In this document: positions 17,213 to 25,393 of the stretch, piece after piece
How the letters are laid out: every line of letters starts with the position of its first letter
Position numbering within the stretch: the stretch's first letter is position 1
DNA from: Spirochaetota bacterium
GTDB lineage: Bacteria; Spirochaetota; Spirochaetia; Treponematales; UBA12059
Direction of reading: 5' to 3'
Assembly (NCBI GenBank): GCA_029548805.1
Contig: JAKPMS010000022.1
Span: 1-32,674, forward strand
DNA length: 32,674 nucleotides
Notes under the pieces: generated by a model
What the model was told of the DNA's origin: nothing
What the model saw: only the letters and a program-made list of their open reading frames with translations
Databases searched by the model: none
Position numbers and translations under genes: made by a program

Positions 17213-19381
17213 ATGAAACGTATCGCCATTTTTGTATTTATGATTATTACCCTTGACGGAGCATTTGCCCAATATATAAATCTGGGAGAAGAAAGGGCTT
17301 ATGTACGCAGGGACTTTGAACAGTCTTGGACAACCATAGCACCAAGAGTGGATGATCCCAAATGGACACTGGTAAAAGAGGACAACAAGGATACAGTTTT
17401 AAAAATGAACCGCCTTGGCTTGCCAGATTTGCCGGTATCCGGAAGCCTGTCTTTCTTAAACAACGCTCCAAAAGATTTTACGGTGGTAATACCGTTTCAG
17501 GCTACTTTGGACCTGGTAAACAGCAGTGATCCGGCTTTGTTTATCAAAGAAATTGGACAGCAATGGGCCGTTTACCTGAACGGAGTACTGGTACGCAACG
17601 AGTTTGTAGCCAAGGGCGAAAGATATATAGAACGCTATCTTAGAAATGTTGTCATTCCAATTGATACGCTGCTTATAAAAAACGGCACAAACATTTTGAC
17701 ATTTAGGCTTAGGGGAGATCCTTACAACGGTCGCTGTGTTCTGGATCATGGCAGTTCCTTGCAATTAGGATCCTATAGAAGTTTAAGTATTAAAAGCAGC
17801 GAGTATCATATATATATTCTAAGCGGTGTTTATATATTCTTTGCTTTATTCCAGTTTATTTTATTTTTGCTTAGAGCAGAGGACAAAAGCAGCCTTTTTT
17901 TTGGCTTGGCTGCCTTATTAATGGGGATTTTTTTGTTCAGCCGCAGTACTTATGCTGCAAGCCTGCTTGGAAATACTTCAATTTCTTTTCATATAGGGTA
18001 TTTTTCGCTGTTTCTTTTTACGCCGGCACTGCTTGTATTTCTTGAAGCTGTTTTAACTAGCAGAATTAGCCTTTGGCCTGGTATTAATGCCATAGTAGCA
18101 ATTATTTTTGTTGTGCTTGGCCTTATATTCAAGCTGCAGGCGGTTGTAAATGTTTGGTATCTGGTAGCCTTAAGCAATGTGCTGTATGCTTTTGTTTTTG
18201 TGCTTAGGAAAAGCCTGGTATCTGAATACCAAAGCATCAAATCGGGGCAAATTGAAGAAAACCAGGATTCCGGCCAGACTGTGCCAAAAGACAAGGACAA
18301 GTGGTTTTTAAAACTGATTTTAAGCCCGCCGGGCCGTACCTTTTTAATATCTGTTTTTTTTGCCATAGCCATAGTGATGGACATCTATTTTGGATGGGCT
18401 TATGGAAAAAAGTCGGACTCTCTTACTCCTTTTTTCTTTTTTATTTTTGTTTCTTTGCTTGCAACCATACCTGCAGAACGTTTTTCCGTAATGCGGGCCA
18501 GGGTAGACAGAATAAATCTGGGTTTGGAAGCGGAAGTGGAAGCAAGAACTGCCAGGCTTGCCAATGCGGCTAATGAACTGCTTGAACTAAACAGGGAATT
18601 GTCAAAATCTACCGAACACCTGGGAGAAATTATCAAGGAGTCTGAGCGGGACCTGAGAACTGCTGCCACAGTACAAAAAGGATTTTATTCTGTTGTGCCA
18701 CCCAGTAATCCCGAATGGGATGTTGCATACATATTTGAGCCTTTGGCAGGGGTATCTGCTGATTTCTTCGACTTTTATTCAAATGATGGCAGGCTGGCGG
18801 GTATTTCCATAGGAACAGTTTCCGGAGCAGGTATAGCCAGCGGCCTTCTTACTGTTCTTGTGCGCAACATCATGGCTCACGGTATACAGGACAGCTGGAC
18901 GATGCCAGTGAACAAAGCCATGGACGGTATCAGCCATCTGTTAAGCAGGGAGTTGTCCGGTTCAGGCAGCACTGTAAGTTGCATAAACTTCATGTTATCA
19001 GGAAAAAAACAAAATTTTGTAAATTCTTCATACTCACCAGTATTGCTCAAAAAAAGAGACAGCAAAAAAATTGAAGTGTTTGGCGATTTTAAGTACGACA
19101 AAAGCCGTCCGTTTTTGGGGCAGGAAGGATACAGGGCAGAGTCTGTAAACCTGGAACTGGCTTCCGGAGATGCTGTATTTCTTTATTCTGCCGGTATGCT
19201 CAACGTATCAGGCATAAGCGGAAACGCTTTTGTTCCTTCTATGCTTATGGATTCTTTTTCCAACGCAGACTCCAGTTCCGCAGATTCTCTGCTGGCATCG
19301 GTAATACTGGATTACAAGAACAGTGTGCCGCAGGTTGACAGAAAAACTGACATAACAGCCATTATGCTTTTAAAGCGTTAA
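17213..19381 (+). CDS. 7TM-DISM-like receptor with C-terminal SpoIIE/PP2C-like domain (degenerate)
   Basis: Signal peptide, extracellular jelly-roll-like DISM region, about seven TMs, coiled coil, then SADFFDF...IGTVSGAGIASGLL...FLYSAGM...KTDITAIML. Confidence 0.8.
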   Translation: MKRIAIFVFMIITLDGAFAQYINLGEERAYVRRDFEQSWTTIAPRVDDPKWTLVKEDNKDTVLKMNRLGLPDLPVSGSLSFLNNAPKDFTVVIPFQATLDLVNSSDPALFIKEIGQQWAVYLNGVLVRNEFVAKGERYIERYLRNVVIPIDTLLIKNGTNILTFRLRGDPYNGRCVLDHGSSLQLGSYRSLSIKSSEYHIYILSGVYIFFALFQFILFLLRAEDKSSLFFGLAALLMGIFLFSRSTYAASLLGNTSISFHIGYFSLFLFTPALLVFLEAVLTSRISLWPGINAIVAIIFVVLGLIFKLQAVVNVWYLVALSNVLYAFVFVLRKSLVSEYQSIKSGQIEENQDSGQTVPKDKDKWFLKLILSPPGRTFLISVFFAIAIVMDIYFGWAYGKKSDSLTPFFFFIFVSLLATIPAERFSVMRARVDRINLGLEAEVEARTARLANAANELLELNRELSKSTEHLGEIIKESERDLRTAATVQKGFYSVVPPSNPEWDVAYIFEPLAGVSADFFDFYSNDGRLAGISIGTVSGAGIASGLLTVLVRNIMAHGIQDSWTMPVNKAMDGISHLLSRELSGSGSTVSCINFMLSGKKQNFVNSSYSPVLLKKRDSKKIEVFGDFKYDKSRPFLGQEGYRAESVNLELASGDAVFLYSAGMLNVSGISGNAFVPSMLMDSFSNADSSSADSLLASVILDYKNSVPQVDRKTDITAIMLLKR

Positions 19382-19385
19382 AAGC

Positions 19386-20135
19386 ATGCATAATTTGGAT
19401 GGCTCTTCAGAAACGGAACTATCTGTACTTGCAGCAGAAAACCCATGTATAGGTTTATATTCGGAAAAGGGGCTCCATTCTTCATTAAAGGCTGTTTATG
19501 CCCAAGCTCCCGGTGCAAGGATAGAAGTAAAAGTGGAGGCCAGAATTGTAGATGTATTGCTTCCGGAAGAAATTATAGAAATACAGACCCGCAATTTGGC
19601 TTCGATAAGTGAAAAACTTCTGGAGCTCGCATGCATAATGCCTGTAAGAGTGGTTCATCCTATCATTACAGAAACCATGATAGAACATTTAAACCCTGGT
19701 AACGGTACTGTCAGGCAGGGTAAACGAGCCAAAACAAGGCGCGATTTCTTTAGCCTTTTTGACGAACTGGTTTATGCTCCGCTGATAATTGCTTCTCCCA
19801 ATATACGTTTTGAGGTATTGCTTGTAAGCGTAAGGGAAATGCGAATTGCGGACGGAAAGGGTTCCTGGAAACGCAAGGGCGAAAGAACCCTGACCAGGGA
19901 GCTTGAGGAAATCCTGTCAGTAAAAAAACTTGAAAAAAAGGAAGACTGGCTTGAGCTTCTACCCGATGCAGGCAGGGGACTTTATGATTCAGTAAGCCTG
20001 GGTACCGCCTTGGGGATAAATACCGCAAGGGCAAGGAAAGTACTGTATTCATTCTGCCGGGCAGGGCTTTTGTGCCAAGCCGGTATGGAGGGCCACAAAA
20101 AATTGTACACATTAGCTAGTTCCTGGAACCTTTGA
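19386..20135 (+). CDS. Conserved hypothetical protein; possible PD-(D/E)XK nuclease-like fold with C-terminal winged helix
   Basis: EKGLHSSLKAVY...ARIVDVLLPEEIIEIQTRNLASISEKL (E / D / ExQ pattern); C-terminal LGINTARARKVLYSFCRAGLLCQAGMEGHKKLYTL resembles a wHTH; 4 bp downstream of the SpoIIE-like gene. Confidence 0.55.
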   Translation: MHNLDGSSETELSVLAAENPCIGLYSEKGLHSSLKAVYAQAPGARIEVKVEARIVDVLLPEEIIEIQTRNLASISEKLLELACIMPVRVVHPIITETMIEHLNPGNGTVRQGKRAKTRRDFFSLFDELVYAPLIIASPNIRFEVLLVSVREMRIADGKGSWKRKGERTLTRELEEILSVKKLEKKEDWLELLPDAGRGLYDSVSLGTALGINTARARKVLYSFCRAGLLCQAGMEGHKKLYTLASSWNL

Positions 20136-20240
20136 GACAATTGTTTTTTGTACTGCATATAGTATGAACAGAATGGCTATATACTCTATATGGTATCGTT
20201 TTTGGCAAAACAGACTTTTTCTCAAAGGTTCCAGGAACTA
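20117..20240. repeat. Inverted-repeat element 1 (124 bp)
   Basis: Perfect 21 bp arms TAGTTCCTGGAACCTTTGAGA (20117-20137) / TCTCAAAGGTTCCAGGAACTA (20220-20240); overlaps the stop codon of the 19386 CDS. Confidence 0.9.
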
Positions 20241-20280
20241 AATACACATTACCCAAGGACTTATAGCTGCAGCATTTTTG

Positions 20281-20405
20281 TAGTTCCCCAAATCTTGATG
20301 TAAACTGCTATTGCTACTATATGTTGTATGATACCATTCAAGCCTATACGATATATGGTAGTGTTTTTGTAAAAACTGACTTTTACATCAAGATTTGGGG
20401 AACTA
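20281..20405. repeat. Inverted-repeat element 2 (125 bp)
   Basis: Perfect 24 bp arms TAGTTCCCCAAATCTTGATGTAAA (20281-20304) / TTTACATCAAGATTTGGGGAACTA (20382-20405); right arm contains the aminotransferase stop codon. Confidence 0.9.
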
Positions 20406-21521
20406 GATAAGCCATGCTTCCAGGGCTGCCAAAGCTTCCGGCAAATTGACTCTTCCGTAGCCAAGCCTGAAATGGGCAGTATCATACCCGTACAGGCTGC
20501 CAGGCAGTATAAGTACCCCAGCTTCTGCCACCAGCTTTTCAGCTAGCGCTTCGGCATTTCCTTTCTTTGTCAGCCTGGGAAAGGCAATGGAGCCTCCTTC
20601 CGGGGCAATCCATTCTGCAAAATCAGGCCAGTTTGCAAAAAAGTCTTTTATTAGTACCAGGTTTTTCTTTACGAGGCTTTTATTTTTGTCAGCAAGCTTT
20701 TCCAAGTTTTTTATTGCTATTTCTGCCAGGAACTCGCTGGGCGCTGATGAACAAATGGAGTTGTAGTCTTTTACCACAGCTATTTTGTCCAGCAAATCCC
20801 CTCTGCGGCTAGCTAGCCAGCCTATGCGCAGGCCGGCAAGACCGGAATGCTTGCTTAGCACATCCAGAGCAATGCCGTTTTCATATACTTCGCTTACAGA
20901 AGGCAGGCGTTTTGCATGGTGTTCCAGTCTTCTGTACACTTCATCAACAAGCAATATTGCCCCGCTTTTACGGGCATAATCTACAACAGCCAAAAATTCT
21001 TCCTCTGTAAGCATGGCTCCTGTTGGATTATGCGGGATATTCAATACAATCAGCTTGGCAGGGCCTAGTTTTTCAAGTTCAAAAGGGTCCAGAACCCACT
21101 TTTTTTCTCCATTGGCCAGTTCTGCAATACGAAATTCCCATGGAATGACTTTGCAGCCCAAAGCCTGTGGTATTTCTGACAGGGATTGGTAGCATGGCTG
21201 GTTGACTATTACCCTGTCGCCTTTTTCCAGCAAGGCAAGGTACAGGTTCAGTATAGCTTCCTGGGCCCCCGAATGGACAAAAATATCATCTGCTCCTAGC
21301 CCAAGATAATGGGCAGCTATAGCTGTACGCAAAGTTGGGGCACCCCTTGTTTCTGTATAGCCAAGCCAATGGTCCATAATGCGTTCTGCGGCGCCAGCTT
21401 CCATGGCAAGGAGTTCCTTGATGGCTACTGATTCGCAATCGGAACTGCATAACAGATAGGGAGCATTGAATTCGTGTTTTGCAAAAAAGCGCTCCAGGGC
21501 AAAGGGTTTAAAAAAGCTCAT
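20403..21521 (-). CDS. PLP-dependent aminotransferase, class I/II (fold type I)
   Basis: NIPHNPTGAMLTEEE, ILLVDEVYR, LSKHSGLAGLRIGWL (PLP lysine); GGAGG SD. Confidence 0.9.
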   Translation of the reverse strand: MSFFKPFALERFFAKHEFNAPYLLCSSDCESVAIKELLAMEAGAAERIMDHWLGYTETRGAPTLRTAIAAHYLGLGADDIFVHSGAQEAILNLYLALLEKGDRVIVNQPCYQSLSEIPQALGCKVIPWEFRIAELANGEKKWVLDPFELEKLGPAKLIVLNIPHNPTGAMLTEEEFLAVVDYARKSGAILLVDEVYRRLEHHAKRLPSVSEVYENGIALDVLSKHSGLAGLRIGWLASRRGDLLDKIAVVKDYNSICSSAPSEFLAEIAIKNLEKLADKNKSLVKKNLVLIKDFFANWPDFAEWIAPEGGSIAFPRLTKKGNAEALAEKLVAEAGVLILPGSLYGYDTAHFRLGYGRVNLPEALAALEAWLI

Positions 21522-21544
21522 AAAACCTCCATAAAAATTGCTGT

Positions 21545-21712
21545 TAGTTTCCCGAAGCTTGGTGGTTTTTTAAACCATGACTATAAAGCAATTACATGGA
21601 AATAGCAGTAAAAATTTTCCAAATAACAGCGCAAATATGACGTTATGCGACTTATGTGCTCTTTTATTATTTATATAACAATAATTTGGAGCCAACAAGC
21701 TTCCGGGAACTA
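21545..21712. repeat. Inverted-repeat element 3 (diverged, 168 bp)
   Basis: Imperfect 21 bp arms TAGTTTCCCGAAGCTTGGTGG (21545-21565) / CCAACAAGCTTCCGGGAACTA (21692-21712), followed by AAATACCCATT as after element 1 (AAATACACATT). Confidence 0.65.
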
Positions 21713-21757
21713 AATACCCATTGCAAAACAAGCTTATTTTCCAATATACACTTGAAT

Positions 21758-23155
21758 ATGTTCAAAACTATCGCAAAAAGAAACCCTTTTGGGCCTCTGT
21801 CGTTTTATCGCGAGTTATTAGTAATAGCTGTGCCGGTCATGTTGCAGCAAGCCATACAGAGCCTTGTATCGCTTATAGACAATTTTATGGTTGCCGGTCT
21901 TGGAGATGCCAGCATGGCGGCAGTCAATGTGGCAAATCAGGTGAACTTTGTGTACCTGGTTATTATGATAAGCCTGTCCGGGGCGGGCGGCATATACATG
22001 TCACAGTTTAGAGGAGCCAAGGATGAAGACGGTATGCAGCAGGCTTACCGTTTTAAAGCCCTTACTACCATGGGCATGTCTGCCCTGTATTTTGCGCTTT
22101 GCCAAAGCATGCCTGAAGCACTTATAGCCATGATGACCCATGGAAATGCGGCCCAGGCCGAAATAGTTGCTGGCGGCGCTCAATATCTCAAAATTGTATC
22201 ATGGCTGTTTATACCTATGGGGCTGTCCCAGTCCATAGGCACAGCCTTCAGGGAAATAGGCAAACCCGGAGTGCCGCTTGCCATATCTGTAGCCGCAACC
22301 CTAGTAAACACTTTTTTTAACTGGATACTCATATACGGAAACTTTGGCGCTCCCAGGCTAGAAATTGCCGGGGCAGCCATTGCCACCGATATTGCCAGGG
22401 CTGTGGAGGTCGTTTGCTTCATTATCTATGCCAGGGCTGCCAAAGCGCCCTTCTTTGTTCCACTGACCAGGCTGTTTAAAGTAAAGTGGCGGCTTTTTAA
22501 GGAAATACTTGGCAAATCCAGCCTTATGCTGCTGTCGGAAACAAGCTGGGTCATTTCAGAAACAGTCACCACCGCTCTGTATAACGGAAGAGGCGGAGCA
22601 GAGGTTGTGGCTGGCATGTCTGCCGGCTGGGCAGTAGCCAATATATTTTTTCTAGTGTTTACCGGGATACATGTTTCCACTGGGGTAGTGGTAGGGGGCC
22701 TTTTGGGGGCTAATAAATTGCCGGAAGCCAGGGTAAAAGCCCGCTGGGTTATAAGCGGCTCTGTTGTTGGCGGTACTGCAGTTGCGCTGCTTCAGTCATT
22801 AAGCATTCTGGCTGTACCCGTTGTTTTCATGAACCTGAGCTTAGACGCCATAAAGGTTACAGGCGGCCTTCTGCTGGTGATATCAGCCTATCTGCCTTTA
22901 TGGAGCCTTCTTAATGCACAATTTGCGGTATCCCGCTCTGGCGGAGATACCCTGATGGGTGTGGTGGTGGATGTAGGAGTTACCTATTTCTTGTTCATAC
23001 CCGGAGCTTTTGCCTTGGCTATACTTACTCCTATAGGGCCTGTTGCTATGTACGGCATAATCAAGCTGACCGACTTTATAAAATGGTATGTGGCACAGCG
23101 CTGGCTAAAAAAAGAGCGCTGGCTTAAAAACCTGGCGCAGCCCAAAGTACTGTAG
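21758..23155 (+). CDS. MATE family efflux transporter
   Basis: ELLVIAVPVMLQQAIQSLVSLIDNFMVAGLGDASMAAVNVANQ; ~12 TMs. Start MFKTIAKRN preferred; the track extension (21656) runs into element 3. Confidence 0.92.
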   Translation: MFKTIAKRNPFGPLSFYRELLVIAVPVMLQQAIQSLVSLIDNFMVAGLGDASMAAVNVANQVNFVYLVIMISLSGAGGIYMSQFRGAKDEDGMQQAYRFKALTTMGMSALYFALCQSMPEALIAMMTHGNAAQAEIVAGGAQYLKIVSWLFIPMGLSQSIGTAFREIGKPGVPLAISVAATLVNTFFNWILIYGNFGAPRLEIAGAAIATDIARAVEVVCFIIYARAAKAPFFVPLTRLFKVKWRLFKEILGKSSLMLLSETSWVISETVTTALYNGRGGAEVVAGMSAGWAVANIFFLVFTGIHVSTGVVVGGLLGANKLPEARVKARWVISGSVVGGTAVALLQSLSILAVPVVFMNLSLDAIKVTGGLLLVISAYLPLWSLLNAQFAVSRSGGDTLMGVVVDVGVTYFLFIPGAFALAILTPIGPVAMYGIIKLTDFIKWYVAQRWLKKERWLKNLAQPKVL

Positions 23156-23257
23156 CTGCAAAGAAGCAAAAATCAGAAATAAAGCGCCAGTTTTACACCT
23201 GCGTGCAAGCTGTCTTTTATTTTTGTATTGTTTTTTATATTGCCCGGCAAAAAGCTA

Positions 23258-23286
23258 TTGACAGTATTTTGGCTTTAATACATACT
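23258..23286 (+). promoter_or_regulatory. Likely S10 operon promoter
   Basis: TTGACA (23258-23263), 17 bp spacer, CATACT (23281-23286). Confidence 0.6.
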
Positions 23287-23300
23287 CCTCGAGCTGCCAA

Positions 23301-23454
23301 CCCGGGTGCCGTGGCACCTGCAAAGGGTTGCAGACGCCGGACGAGTTTTCGTTACGGTGAAGCGGGGTTCCACGACCCCGGGCACAGGGTTTTCGGGCAC
23401 GCCCGCCAGGGTACGGCTTGTTGAATGCCTGGGTAAGCGATCTTTGGAGGATAC
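23301..23454 (+). promoter_or_regulatory. Structured GC-rich 5' leader of the S10 operon
   Basis: Consecutive hairpins: GGTGCCGTGGCACC; CTGCAA-aggg-TTGCAG; ACGA-gttt-TCGT; CGGGGT-tccacg-ACCCCG, ahead of the GGAGG SD. Confidence 0.5.
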
Positions 23455-23760
23455 ATGAAAGACAGAATCCGTGTAAGACTCAGGGGTTTTGACGTCCGCC
23501 TTATAGACGAAAGCGCAAAATCCATTGTAGCTACAGTGCAAAGAGCTGGTGCCAAGGTTTCAGGGCCCATACCTCTTCCCACTAAAATCAGCAAGTACAC
23601 CGTGCTTCGCTCGCCCCATGTCAATAAAAAGGCAAGGGAACAGTTCGAGATGCGAACACATAAACGGCTGATAGATATCCTTAGCCCCACACCGGATGTT
23701 ATGGATGCATTAATGAAGCTCGAATTGCCCGCCGGGGTGGATGTCGAGATAAAGCAGTAA
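23455..23760 (+). CDS. rpsJ: 30S ribosomal protein S10
   Basis: [41 protein letters not shown]. Confidence 0.98.
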   Translation: MKDRIRVRLRGFDVRLIDESAKSIVATVQRAGAKVSGPIPLPTKISKYTVLRSPHVNKKAREQFEMRTHKRLIDILSPTPDVMDALMKLELPAGVDVEIKQ

Positions 23761-23804
23761 ATGGACGGTTTCGTACCGTACTGTTCAACGCTTAGGAGCA
23801 ATCA

Positions 23805-24431
23805 ATGATTGGATTGATCGGAAAAAAAGTTGGAATGACCCAGGTTTTTGACAGCACCGGAAAGCTTGTTCCGGTTACGGTTATTGCTGTTGCCAACAAC
23901 AAGGTTGTTTCCAAAAAGAAGACCGAGACTGACGGCTATAATGCTGTGGTTATAGGTTACAAGGACATGAAAAAATCTCATGTTACAAAACCCTACGCGG
24001 GCCAGTTCCCCGAAGGCATGACTCCCACCAAAATTCTGCATGAGCTGCGTGATTTTTCTGCGGAAGTTGAGCCTGGAGCCGAGTTGGGGGTGTCGCTTTT
24101 TGAAGGCACCCGCTTTGTGGATGTGACGGCTGTAAGCAAAGGCAAGGGGTTCCAGGGTGTTATTAAACGCTGGAATTTTGGCGGCGGCAGAAAAACCCAC
24201 GGCTCAAAATTTCACAGAGAGCCAGGTTCGACAGGCCAGAACACCTACCCGCACAAAACCTTTAAAAACAAGAAAATGCCGGGTCATATGGGTAACGAAC
24301 GCGTAACCGTGCAAAACCTGAAGCTTGTAAAAGTGGATGCGGAAAACGGTTTTATGCTGGTTCGCGGAGCTGTTCCGGGTCCGCGAGATTCTGTTGTGGT
24401 CGTACGCTCGGCCGTCAAGAAAGCTAGATGA
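23805..24431 (+). CDS. rplC: 50S ribosomal protein L3
   Basis: MIGLIGKKVGMTQVFD...KGKGFQGVIKRWNFGGGRKTHGS. Confidence 0.98.
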   Translation: MIGLIGKKVGMTQVFDSTGKLVPVTVIAVANNKVVSKKKTETDGYNAVVIGYKDMKKSHVTKPYAGQFPEGMTPTKILHELRDFSAEVEPGAELGVSLFEGTRFVDVTAVSKGKGFQGVIKRWNFGGGRKTHGSKFHREPGSTGQNTYPHKTFKNKKMPGHMGNERVTVQNLKLVKVDAENGFMLVRGAVPGPRDSVVVVRSAVKKAR

Positions 24432-24443
24432 GGATAGACTGAT

Positions 24444-25079
24444 ATGGAAGGCAAAGTCTTTTCCGTAAGCGGCCAGGAATTACGGACCATTGACATGTCA
24501 GACAACGTTTTTGGCTTGCCCATAAACGAAGACGTTATCTGGTATGCTGTTAACAATGAGCTGGCCAATGCCAGGGTAGGCACTGCGGACACCAAAACCC
24601 GTAAAGAGGTGCATGGCACCGGCAGGAGGCCCTACGCCCAGAAAGGCACTGGCAGGGCAAGGCATGGAGACGTTAAATCCCCCATTTTTGTGGGCGGCGG
24701 CACCATTTTTGGGCCCCATCCAAGGGATTATTCATACTCCATAAACAAAAAAGCAAAACGCCTCGCAATGAAGAGTATTCTGAGTCTTAAGGCCCAGAAC
24801 AATTCCATGAAAATTGTAGAGGACTTTAGCGTGGAAAGTGCCAAGACCAGGGATATTTCCGCCATTCTTGACAAGCTGCTGCCTTCAGGCAAAAGGGAGC
24901 GCACTGTTGTCATTCTAAAAGATGATGACAGCTTGATCAAAAGGGCAGGAAGAAATATTCCATGGCTTCACTTTTTGACTTTTAACCGTCTAAGGGCTCA
25001 CGACCTCTTTTACGGAAGAAACGTAATAGTTATGGAGTCTGCTGTAAGCGGGCTTAACGACTTTTACGGTGAAGAGTAA
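24444..25079 (+). CDS. rplD: 50S ribosomal protein L4
   Basis: [45 protein letters not shown]. Confidence 0.98.
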   Translation: MEGKVFSVSGQELRTIDMSDNVFGLPINEDVIWYAVNNELANARVGTADTKTRKEVHGTGRRPYAQKGTGRARHGDVKSPIFVGGGTIFGPHPRDYSYSINKKAKRLAMKSILSLKAQNNSMKIVEDFSVESAKTRDISAILDKLLPSGKRERTVVILKDDDSLIKRAGRNIPWLHFLTFNRLRAHDLFYGRNVIVMESAVSGLNDFYGEE

Positions 25080-25090
25080 GGTAGCTTGTA

Positions 25091-25375
25091 ATGCAGTACG
25101 AAAGCATACTTATAGAACCTGTCCTTAGCGAAAAGACCAATCTTTTGCGCGAAGAAGGAAAATACGTCTTCCGTGTTGACCATAGGTCCAATAAAACCCA
25201 GGTCATGGAGGCGGTCAGAAGGCTTTTTAATGTGCATCCTGTTTCATGCACAATTATCAATGTAAAAGGTAAGCCCAAAAGGCTTCGCTACCGCTCGGGT
25301 TATACTTCGTCCTGGAAGAAAGCCGTTGTTAGTCTTGCCAAAGGCGAGACAATCAAGGTTTTCGAGGGCGTGTGA
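25091..25375 (+). CDS. rplW: 50S ribosomal protein L23
   Basis: LIEPVLSEKTNLLREEGKYVFRVDHRSNKTQVMEAVRRLFNV. Confidence 0.97.
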   Translation: MQYESILIEPVLSEKTNLLREEGKYVFRVDHRSNKTQVMEAVRRLFNVHPVSCTIINVKGKPKRLRYRSGYTSSWKKAVVSLAKGETIKVFEGV

Positions 25376-25393
25376 GCGGAATAGGGGAAAATT

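Noticed and set aside
20117-20240. Simple Rho-independent terminators between convergent genes
   Set aside because: Loops of ~80 nt, no GC-rich short stem plus U-tract geometry, and related loop sequences between the two elements argue against ordinary terminators, though termination as a side effect is possible.
20117-20405. Integron attC sites
   Set aside because: Similar size and variable paired stems, but attC has RYYYAAC on the left and GTTRRRY on the right; here the ends are TAGTTCC/GGAACTA (opposite arrangement), the stems are perfect, and no integrase is visible.
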